A stretch of 7,650 nucleotides of DNA from Halobacteriales archaeon QH_10_70_21 (GTDB lineage Archaea; Halobacteriota; Halobacteria; Halobacteriales; Haloarculaceae), in the NCBI GenBank assembly GCA_003021325.1, contig PXQM01000061.1, positions 1 through 7,650 of the forward strand. The letters are read 5' to 3'. The translations under genes and the position numbers were made by a program. The notes below the pieces were generated by a model that had not been told where the DNA came from, did not search any database, and worked only from the letters and a program-made list of their open reading frames with translations. Each line of letters opens with the position of its first letter. Within the stretch, counting starts at the first letter, position 1. Shown in pieces: positions 1 through 4,514 of this stretch.

Positions 1-176
1 TGATCAGTCGGCCGCTCGGTATATCAGTCTGGAGTCTCGTCACCGGGCGCGTGGCCTCTGGAGTCAGCCGCCATGCCTGGCTTGGCCACGTCCCCGCACC
101 TTCGTCTATTTCCGGTCCGCCTAAAGGGGTTTCGGTTCGCCCTACCCCCTTTGTGTCCGGCGGCCCAAGCGACCGC

Positions 177-503
177 ATGGACGAGCCGATTCCGGTCACC
201 GTCGTCGACGATGGGACCGAGACGACGCTGCAGGTCCCCGAGGGGAGCGTCCTCCGGGACGTGCTCATGGAGGCGGGCTTCGACGTCTACGGCACGGTTT
301 CACGACGGGCCAACTGCGGCGGTCGGGGGCTCTGCGGCACCTGCGGGGTCCGGGTCCGGGAGTCCCCGGAGCCGGAGCAGTGGCACGACGCGGCCGCCGA
401 GCGGTGGGGTTACCCCCGGCTGTCCTGCCAGATACGGGTGACCGAGCCGCTGACGGTCGAACTGGTCGAGAAGGTGGTCTGGGGCCAGCTGCTGCCGGAC
501 TAG
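177..503 (+). CDS. [2Fe-2S] ferredoxin-like protein
   Basis: A 108-residue protein with the fold signature of plant/adrenodoxin-type [2Fe-2S] ferredoxins: Cys47-X5-Cys53-X2-Cys56 in the loop NCGGRGLCGTCGVRV, and a fourth ligand, Cys84, in LSCQIRV. The N-terminal part (VTVVDDGTETTLQVPEGSVL) fits the first beta strands of the beta-grasp domain and the 'G-S-V-L-R-D-V-L' helix start usual in this family. It would carry one electron at a time in the cytoplasm; no redox partner is adjacent, so its pathway is unknown. The open frame extends upstream to a GTG at 51, but that extension is Pro/Ser/Gly-rich and unlike a ferredoxin, so I chose the ATG at 177. No strong TATA box is visible; CTTTGTG at 149-155 is the best weak candidate. 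The stop overlaps the stop of the convergent gene by four bases. Confidence 0.9.
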   Translation: MDEPIPVTVVDDGTETTLQVPEGSVLRDVLMEAGFDVYGTVSRRANCGGRGLCGTCGVRVRESPEPEQWHDAAAERWGYPRLSCQIRVTEPLTVELVEKVVWGQLLPD

Positions 504-724
504 CGGTCGGTCTCGCGCCAGGCGCAGTCCTGGCACTTGAAGCCGGTGACGAACTCCGTGACGCTGGGCATGTACCCGACCGCGAGGACGTCGCCGCCGC
601 AGTCCGGGCAGTCGCGGTCGGCGTCCTCGATGTCCTCGGCGTCCATCACGGAGTCGCCCTCGATGAGTTCGGCGAGCTTTCCGGGGGTGACCATGCGCCC
701 CTCGACGACGCGGTTGTCGGCCAT
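500..724 (-). CDS. small haloarchaeal zinc-ribbon protein (probably DUF5795)
   Basis: A 74-residue acidic protein with two CxxC knuckles, Cys39-Pro-Asp-Cys42 and Cys64-Gln-Asp-Cys67, spaced as in a zinc ribbon. The N-terminal half (VTPGKLAELIEGDSVMDAED) looks helical and the second half (GYMPSVTEFVTGFKCQDC) forms the ribbon. I recall closely similar small proteins throughout haloarchaea, filed as DUF5795; this assignment is from memory. Function is unknown; zinc ribbons of this size commonly bind nucleic acid or protein partners. It lies 44 bases downstream of the membrane-protein gene at 769-1692 on the same strand. The spacer holds CTTAGG about 25-30 bases before the ATG, so it may have its own leaderless promoter or be co-transcribed. 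No redundant CxxC is missing and length appears complete. Confidence 0.85.
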   Translation of the reverse strand: MADNRVVEGRMVTPGKLAELIEGDSVMDAEDIEDADRDCPDCGGDVLAVGYMPSVTEFVTGFKCQDCAWRETDR

Positions 725-742
725 ACCGGAGGCGGGGCGTCG

Positions 743-755
743 AGCCCCCTAAGCC
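743..755 (-). promoter_or_regulatory. possible TATA box for the zinc-ribbon gene
   Basis: On the minus strand, AGGCTTAGG lies about 25-30 bases before the ATG at 724, the position of the archaeal TATA box for a leaderless transcript. The box is only weakly AT-rich, and read-through from the upstream gene is an alternative. Confidence 0.3.
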
Positions 756-768
756 TTTGCAGACGGCC

Positions 769-1692
769 TCACAGCCACGGCGCCCGGTCGCCGTCGGAGA
801 CGCCGGGGGCGCCGTCGTCGCCCTCCTCGATGGAGTTGACCGCGCTCTCGGTGTCGTCGAAGATGTCTTCTGTGTCGTCGGCGTCGTCCGGGTCGCCGCC
901 GTCGGCCGCCGCGGGCGGCGTCTCCCCGTCGGGCGCTCCGTCCGGAGTCGTCGCGTCCGCGCCCTCCGGGTTGAACGCCAGCAGGGCGGTCACGCCGAGG
1001 ACCGCCAGCGCGAGCGGGGCCTCCGAGGGGATGAGCCCGAGGATGGTCAGCGGGAGGACGCCCAGCGCGACGGCGCTCCCGAAGCGGAAGCGGTCGATGT
1101 CGACGTTGCCGCGGAGCCACGGCGCGAAGGCCGCGACCGCGAGCGCGAAGCCGACGCCGACGGCCGCCGCGCCCGTCCCGTAGAGGACGTACTCCGGCTC
1201 GGTGATGAGCTGGATACCCTCGAAGCCGCCGGGGCGGAAGCTCGCAATCATCCCCAGGCCGATGATGACGCCCGGGCTCGGCAGGTACTCGCCGATGTCG
1301 GCGCTCGCGGTCTTGGCCGCGATGGCCAGGATGACGAGCGCGGCGAACCGCTCGAAGATGCGCATCTCCAGCACGGACTCGATGGTGGGTGCGACGGCTG
1401 CCTGGAGGGCGGCGACCGGCACCACGAGCGCCCCGACCAGCAGGACCTTCCTGATCTGCTCGGGACGGGTGCCCTCCATCTCCGCGAGGACGACGGCCAG
1501 CGTCGCGCTGCCGCCGAAGATGAGCAGGCCGACCTCGATCATACCGAGGACCGTCGAGACCGTACCGGCCAGCACCAGCGCCGCGAAGATGCCGTCGATG
1601 AGCGGCAGCGCCATGACGGTCGCCAGCAGGCGGGTTCCCTCGCCCACCTGCCGCTCTAACCGGAGCGCTATCGGGTGGCGTGATGCGCTCAT
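769..1692 (-). CDS. multi-pass membrane protein with acidic C-terminal tail (probably DUF5794)
   Basis: A 307-residue integral membrane protein. Hydrophobic segments are visible at about residues 22-44, 47-71, 82-104, 113-130, 140-152 (short), 168-193, 204-222 and 224-240, giving seven or eight passes. Residues about 241-307 form a soluble, highly acidic tail rich in Asp, Glu, Gly and Pro (for example DGGDPDDADDTEDIFDD), probably cytoplasmic or surface-exposed and adapted to high salt. No transporter signature, ATP-binding motif or catalytic motif is recognisable. I recall this as a haloarchaea-specific family filed as DUF5794; that is memory, not a search. Its downstream neighbour on the same strand is the small zinc-ribbon protein, and the adjacent DUF numbers I recall for the two would fit a conserved gene pair. 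The ATG at 1692 begins MSASRHPIALRLER, and no better upstream start is seen. Role unknown. Confidence 0.8.
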   Translation of the reverse strand: MSASRHPIALRLERQVGEGTRLLATVMALPLIDGIFAALVLAGTVSTVLGMIEVGLLIFGGSATLAVVLAEMEGTRPEQIRKVLLVGALVVPVAALQAAVAPTIESVLEMRIFERFAALVILAIAAKTASADIGEYLPSPGVIIGLGMIASFRPGGFEGIQLITEPEYVLYGTGAAAVGVGFALAVAAFAPWLRGNVDIDRFRFGSAVALGVLPLTILGLIPSEAPLALAVLGVTALLAFNPEGADATTPDGAPDGETPPAAADGGDPDDADDTEDIFDDTESAVNSIEEGDDGAPGVSDGDRAPWL

Positions 1693-1910
1693 CCGTCAGG
1701 CTACGGGACCCTCACCGGGGGCGTGGTGGTAGGTGTCGCGATACCCGCTGGAGCGCCGAAGGGAGAGCCACCGGGCCGCGACGGTCTCCGCTTTGTGAAT
1801 CCCATTAGCGAATGTAAACGTAGCGCCGGGGACGACGGCAGCGGCTCGGCCGGCGGTGCGCTTCGCAATGGGACTGGCGGAGTCCATACAGGAAGCAAAC
1901 GTTGAGCGAA

Positions 1911-1919
1911 GCATAAGTG
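1911..1919 (+). promoter_or_regulatory. TATA-like box before the 43-codon ORF
   Basis: GCATAAGTG, preceded by a purine-rich GCGAA that could act as BRE, lies 20-28 bases before the ATG at 1939. This is the geometry seen for the leaderless genes elsewhere in the window and is the main support for the small ORF. Confidence 0.45.
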
Positions 1920-1938
1920 TTGTGTGAGCCGTGTCCCC

Positions 1939-2070
1939 ATGCGGCTGACGACCACCCACCCAGACGCCGGTACCGCTGCGAAACGCAACCAGCTGGCCTC
2001 CGATGAGGACGAACGTCCATCGATGTGTAATATCGTGGACCAGGCCGTCCCGGCGTCGTCGCCCGGGTGA
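1939..2070 (+). CDS. possible 43-residue small protein, unknown function
   Basis: An ATG at 1939 opens a frame of 43 codons ending in TGA at 2068-2070. The product starts MRLTTTHPDAGTAAKRNQ, has an acidic centre (SDEDERPS), then MCNIVDQAVP and a short Ser/Pro end. I do not recognise it. It has no membrane segment, zinc knuckle or signal peptide; a single Cys is present. In its favour are the TATA-like box 20-28 bases upstream and haloarchaeal-style acidity. Against it are its shortness and the lack of any domain. It would be transcribed toward guaB, whose ATG lies 60 bases downstream, so it could also be an untranslated or leader-peptide region for guaB. An internal ATG (MCNIVDQ...) is a shorter alternative start. 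Confidence 0.3.
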   Translation: MRLTTTHPDAGTAAKRNQLASDEDERPSMCNIVDQAVPASSPG

Positions 2071-2097
2071 CCCCTCCCGTGGCACCGCCGCTCTCGC

Positions 2098-2110
2098 AAC
2101 GCTTTTGGGC
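2098..2110 (+). promoter_or_regulatory. guaB promoter (TATA-like box)
   Basis: CGCAACG followed by CTTTTGGG (2102-2109) places a BRE/TATA-like element 22-29 bases before the ATG at 2131, with no Shine-Dalgarno motif between. This supports a leaderless guaB transcript starting at or near the ATG. The promoter looks intact although the gene is not. Confidence 0.5.
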
Positions 2111-2130
2111 GGGGCCGTCCCACGGTTTAC

Positions 2131-3416
2131 ATGGCGACGGACGATCCGTTCTCGGAGAAACTACGCGTACCGGAGGCGCTGACGTTCGACGACGTCCTGC
2201 TTCGACCCAGGGAGAGCCGGGTCGACCCGGACGACGCCGACATGACGACCCGCGTCTCGCGGAACGTCACGCTCAACATCCCCGTGCTCTCGGCGGCGAT
2301 GGACACCGTCACGGAGGCCGAACTGGCCATCGAGATGGCGCGCCAGGGCGGGCTCGGCGTCCTCCACCGGAACATGAGCGTCGAGGAGATGACCGCACAG
2401 ATCGAGGAAATAAAGCGGGCCGACGAACTCATCATCCGGGAGGTCGTGACCGCCGACCCCGACCAGACGGTCCGCAACGTCGATGTGATGATGGAACGGA
2501 AGGGTGTCTCCGGCGCGACGAGGTCCGCGAGGCGATGACCGACGAGGTCGTGACCGCAGCGGAGGACGTCACCGCACGCGAGGCGCTGGAGTTGATGTAC
2601 GAGCACAAAATCGAGCGGGTCCCCATCGTCGACGGAGACGAGCGCCTCACGGGTCTGGTCACCATGCAGGGCATCCTGGCGCGCCGCGAGTACGACGACG
2701 CCGCGCGAGACGAGAACGGGTCGCTCGTGGCGGGCGCCGCCGTCGGTCCCTTCGAGACCGACCGGGCGCGGGCCGCCGACGAGGCCGGCGCCGACGTACT
2801 CTTCATCGACTGCGCCCACGCGCACAATCTGGACGTCATCGACTCCGCTCGCGACATCAAGGCGGAGGTCGACGCCGACGTCGTCGTCGGCAACGTCGGT
2901 ACCCGCGAGGCCGCCGCCGAAATCGTCGACTTCGCCGACGGCATCAAGGTCGGCATCGGGCCCGGTTCCATCTACTCCGGCGACGCCATCAAGGCCATCG
3001 CCGCCGGCGCCGACGCCGTGATGCTCGGCTCCTACTTCGCCGGGACCGACGAGGCCCCCGGTCGCGTCATCACGATGAACGGCAAGCGCTACAAGCAGTA
3101 CCGCGGCATGGGCTCCGTCGGCGCGATGAACGACGGCGGCGGCGACCGCTACCTGAAGGAGGAGGACGAGGACGGGGAGGAGTTCGTCCCCGAGGGCATC
3201 GAGGCCGCAAAACCGTACAAGGGGTCGCTCGCCTCGGAGCTGCACCAGCTCGTCGGCGGGATGCAGTCCGGCATGGGCTACGTCGGCGCCGAGACCATCC
3301 CCGAGTTCAAGCAGCGCTCGGAGTTCGTCCGCGTCTCCTCGGCCGGTCAGACCGAGAGCCACGCCCACGACGTCGTCATCACCGACGAGGCGCCGAACTA
3401 CAGCCCCGACAGCTGA
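2131..3416 (+). pseudogene. guaB: IMP dehydrogenase, broken by two internal deletions
   Basis: IMP dehydrogenase oxidises IMP to XMP with NAD+, the first committed step to GMP. The 5' part (2131-2538) encodes the family signature TFDDVLLRP, SAAMDTVTE and GGLGVLHRNM, then enters the first CBS motif and stops after 135 residues at TGA 2536-2538. The rest (about 2510-3416) continues in another frame: second CBS motif (MTDEVVTAAEDVTAREALEL), IDCAHAHN, VVGNVGTREA, GIKVGIGPGSI, then directly YSGDAIKAIAAGADAVMLG, the flap YRGMGSVGAM...DRY, and GGMQSGMGYVGAET near the C-terminus. Two pieces expected of every CBS-type IMPDH are absent: the second half of CBS1 (about 26-27 codons, frame-changing) and about 38 codons between GPGSI and YSGD that normally hold the catalytic Cys of GxGSxC and the IMP-binding DGGIR. 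Total length 1286 bases, versus about 490-500 codons in the family. Codon use elsewhere looks normal, so the damage is recent or is an assembly error. As written no active enzyme can be made. An ATG at 2535, overlapping the stop, could restart a 293-residue C-terminal fragment. Confidence 0.9.
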
Positions 3417-3455
3417 CGCGGTCCGGCGAGGACTCCACGTCCGGCCGCTCGTGCG

Positions 3456-3468
3456 AAACCGATAATCC
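3456..3468 (+). promoter_or_regulatory. maoC-like gene promoter (BRE/TATA)
   Basis: CGAAACC followed by GATAATCC (3461-3468) sits 23-30 bases before the ATG at 3491 in otherwise GC-rich sequence. This is one of the clearest BRE/TATA pairs in the window and implies a leaderless transcript independent of guaB. Confidence 0.6.
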
Positions 3469-3490
3469 GCGCTCGGACGTCCATCCGTCC

Positions 3491-3922
3491 ATGGACCGTC
3501 GCACCTTCGACGATGTCACCGTCGGCGAGACAATCGACTGCGGAACGAACTCGGTCACCCGCGAGGACGTCCTTGCGTTCGGCGAGGCGTTCGACCCGCT
3601 GGGGATGCACACCGACGCCGACGCCGCGGCCGAATCCCCGTTCGGCGGGCTCATCGCCAGCGGTATCCACACGCTCGCGCTGACGCAGCCGCCGGTCGTC
3701 GAGCGGTTCTACGCCGACTCCGACCTCGTCGCCTCGCGGGGATTCGAGTCGGTCCGGCTGCCCGCCCCCGTTCGTCCCGGGGATACGCTCCACGTCTTCC
3801 TCGACGTCCTCGACAAACACGTCGCCGATTCCGGCCGAGGCGTCGTCACGACCCGCCGTCGCGCAGCCGTCGACGACGAACGCGTCCTCGAGATGACCAA
3901 CCAGACCGTCTGGGAGCGCTGA
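3491..3922 (+). CDS. MaoC-family hydratase (hot-dog fold)
   Basis: A 143-residue single hot-dog-domain protein of the MaoC / (R)-specific enoyl-CoA hydratase type. The hydratase motif is clear: AFDPLGMHTDADAA supplies Asp35 and His40 with the D-x4-H spacing of the catalytic pair in PhaJ-type enzymes, followed by SPFGGLIASGIHTLAL, the usual FGG-x-IA-x-G-x-H helix region. The later segment LPAPVRPGDTLHVFLDV matches the family's 'V.PGDTL' strand, and the C-terminus (VLEMTNQTVWER) fits the last strand ('.G..V..G...VL'). The expected reaction is hydration of a 2-enoyl-CoA to an (R)-3-hydroxyacyl-CoA; actual substrate is not predictable from sequence, and many haloarchaeal paralogs are uncharacterised. 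The open frame runs upstream over guaB, but the ATG at 3491 fits both the family start and the promoter. It lies 74 bases after guaB with no functional link evident. Confidence 0.88.
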   Translation: MDRRTFDDVTVGETIDCGTNSVTREDVLAFGEAFDPLGMHTDADAAAESPFGGLIASGIHTLALTQPPVVERFYADSDLVASRGFESVRLPAPVRPGDTLHVFLDVLDKHVADSGRGVVTTRRRAAVDDERVLEMTNQTVWER

Positions 3923-3949
3923 CGGTCGCGACGGTCGGCGGTACGCGGG

Positions 3950-3980
3950 GTGCTCCGAGCGGAGTCGGGTCGAGGAGCAC
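3950..3980. repeat. 7-bp inverted repeat downstream of maoC-like gene
   Basis: GTGCTCC (3950-3956) and GGAGCAC (3974-3980) are perfect complements separated by 17 bases, so the transcript could fold into a hairpin just after the MaoC-like gene stop. It has no following T-run, so it is not a classical archaeal terminator. Confidence 0.4.
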
Positions 3981-4017
3981 GACTTCTGCTCACGCTACGC
4001 TCGCCGGTTTGCTGTAC

Positions 4018-4110
4018 GGGCCGAGGGGGATTCGAACCGGGTGGAGACGGTCCTGCTCGCCTCGCTTCGCTCGGCAGCGCGGCTGCGACTCCCCGGGCTC
4101 AAATCCCGGG
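4018..4110 (-). repeat. tRNA-tail cassette A
   Basis: It starts with a 23-base copy of the tRNA-Lys 3' end (4018-4040), whose T-arm core reads GGTTCGAATCC on the minus strand. It is closed by an inverted T-arm-like sequence on the plus strand, GGCTCAAATCC (4096-4106), flanked by CCCGGG on both sides. Each core differs from the real T-arm core GGTTCAAATCC at one position, so the cassette has imperfect inverted ends. The 50-base interior includes CTGCTCGCCTCGCTTCGCTCGG. In the tail copy only GG/CC of the five T-stem pairs remain, so it is not a functional tRNA. Confidence 0.75.
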
Positions 4111-4187
4111 CTGCTTCGCTCCTCACGGAGAGCGAGCCCTGCGTCGCTGGCGCTCCGCAGGGCCCGCGGGATGTTCGGAATAGAAGC

Positions 4188-4267
4188 GGGCCGAGGGGGA
4201 TTCGAACCGGAGCCGGACGTGCTCGCTCACTTCGTTCGCTGCGCGCGACCGGCAGGGTCCAAATCCG
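4188..4267 (-). repeat. tRNA-tail cassette B
   Basis: Same architecture as cassette A: a 23-base tail copy (4188-4210) identical to that of A, an interior with GTGCTCGCTCACTTCG and GCGCGCGAC, and an inverted T-arm-like core GGTCCAAATCC (4256-4266), again one mismatch from the real T-arm core. The arms extend, since GAACCGGAGCCGG on the left and CCGGCAGGGTCC on the right are largely complementary. Interior sequences of A and B are alignable but diverged, while the tail copies are identical. Confidence 0.75.
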
Positions 4268-4316
4268 CCTCTTCCGGTTGGCGGCACCGACTCGCTACGC
4301 TCGTCGGCTCGATTCA

Positions 4317-4390
4317 CGGGCCGAGGGGGATTTGAACCCCCGACCGACGGCTTAAGAGGCCGTCGCTCTCCCTGACTGAGCTATCGGCCC
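4317..4390 (-). tRNA. tRNA-Lys (anticodon CUU)
   Basis: The minus strand folds into a complete cloverleaf: acceptor stem GGGCCGA/TCGGCCC with all seven pairs, T8-A9, D arm GCTC-AGTCAGGGA-GAGC, anticodon arm ACGGC-CTCTTAA-GCCGT, a five-base variable loop CGGTC, and T arm GGGGG-TTCAAAT-CCCCC with five pairs. The loop CTCTTAA gives anticodon CTT, reading the lysine codon AAG. The discriminator base is G (complement of 4317). CCA is not encoded, and there is no intron. It is divergent from the DHH-family gene and is followed by the tRNA-tail repeat array. Confidence 0.97.
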
Positions 4391-4416
4391 TGCGGCTTCA
4401 CGTAGCCGTGGTCGCC

Positions 4417-4428
4417 CCAAATAGGTTG
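4417..4428 (-). promoter_or_regulatory. tRNA-Lys promoter
   Basis: On the minus strand GCAACC followed by CTATTTGG (4424-4417) lies about 27-34 bases before the tRNA 5' end. This is a BRE/TATA pair with normal archaeal geometry, giving a start just upstream of the mature tRNA. Confidence 0.6.
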
Positions 4429-4432
4429 CGTT

Positions 4433-4494
4433 CCCGTACGGCAGCGGGGTGCGGTCCCACGGCCGTGGAGAGTACGGGCGAATTAAGTGGGACC
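4433..4494. promoter_or_regulatory. nested inverted repeats in the tRNA-Lys/DHH divergent promoter
   Basis: Three dyad elements overlap here: CCCGTAC (4433-4439) with GTACGGG (4472-4478); the perfect 12-bp palindrome CCACGGCCGTGG (4457-4468); and GGTCCCAC (4453-4460) with GTGGGACC (4487-4494). The last pair spans the TATA box of the DHH-family gene. They could be regulator-binding sites, or partly chance in GC-rich DNA. Confidence 0.4.
4479..4489 (+). promoter_or_regulatory. promoter of the TrkA-N/DHH gene
   Basis: CGAATTAAGTG, the most AT-rich stretch of this intergenic region, lies 26-36 bases before the ATG at 4515. It fits a TATA box for a transcript starting a few bases before the ATG and supports the ATG at 4515. 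Confidence 0.6.
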
Positions 4495-4514
4495 CGTCCC
4501 TCGGAGCCGGTAGT

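Larger units (their letters stand above)
1693..2130. other. 438-base intergenic region with AT-rich island
   Basis: No well-supported gene fills this gap. It has an AT-rich island at about 1790-1822 (CATTAGCGAATGTAAACG) that stands out from the GC-rich background. On the minus strand it reads TTTACATT, a possible TATA box giving a transcript start near 1788 and a leader of roughly 95 bases for the membrane-protein gene at 1692; on the plus strand TGTAAACG could serve rightward transcription. A related short sequence recurs: AAACGTAGCG at 1816-1825 and AAACGTTGAGCG at 1897-1908. The right half carries a possible 43-codon ORF with its own TATA-like box, and the guaB promoter ends the region. 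I see no structured RNA gene. Confidence 0.5.
3991..4317 (-). repeat. array of tRNA-Lys tail repeats downstream of tRNA-Lys
   Basis: This gene-free stretch immediately 3' of tRNA-Lys is built from repeated pieces of tRNA sequence. The tRNA's 3' end, read on the plus strand as GGGCCGAGGGGGATT-Y-GAACC, begins at 4018, 4188 and 4318; the third is the tRNA itself. Spacing is 170 and 130 bases. The copies at 4018 and 4188 are identical over 23 bases and match the tRNA at 20 of 23. A second block precedes two of them: 3991-4017 and 4291-4317 share CGCTACGCTCG-Y-CGG and end in AC right before GGGCCGAG. Between copies lie stretches rich in GCTCGC/TTCGCTCG. No protein or RNA gene is supported here; open frames across it are by-products of the repeats. 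Confidence 0.8.

Noticed and set aside
51..176. GTG start at 51 extending the ferredoxin by 42 residues
   Set aside because: The extension is Pro/Ser/Gly-rich without ferredoxin similarity; the ATG at 177 gives a normal N-terminal beta strand.
1..176. Short direct repeats (ATCAGTC at 3 and 23; TCTGGAGTC at 28 and 57) left of the ferredoxin
   Set aside because: Seven to nine bases each, with no pattern beyond two copies; could be chance and no gene start is tied to them.
1868..1927. 19-codon ORF MGLAESIQEANVERSISVV
   Set aside because: Looks helical and protein-like, but it is very short, has no promoter at normal distance and is in a different frame from the 43-codon ORF.
1696..2123. Minus-strand frames of 129 and 140 codons upstream of the membrane-protein gene
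   Set aside because: Compositions rich in Arg, Ser and Pro lack the acidity of neighbouring proteins, no promoter fits their starts, and the two overlap each other. A tail such as KAETVAARWLSLRRSSGYRD looks mildly protein-like but has no nearby start codon.
2127..3368. 413-codon minus-strand frame opposite guaB
   Set aside because: Antisense shadow of guaB with repetitive composition. It stays open through the guaB deletions only because stops are rare in this frame.
2504..3490. N-terminal extension of the MaoC protein through guaB
   Set aside because: The upstream frame is an Arg-rich shadow of guaB; promoter and family length support the ATG at 3491.
4018..4210. Tail copies as additional tRNA genes
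   Set aside because: No acceptor 5' half, D arm or anticodon arm lies within reach, and the T-stem retains only two of five pairs.
4018..4340. CRISPR-like array from three evenly placed repeats
   Set aside because: Spacing is 170 and 130 bases, the repeat is a tRNA 3' end, and spacers are mutually similar; no cas gene is present.
3950..4355. Plus-strand open frames across the tRNA-tail repeats (GPRGIRTG-type peptides)
   Set aside because: They translate the tRNA-derived repeats and antisense of tRNA-Lys; such products are typical spurious calls near tRNA genes.
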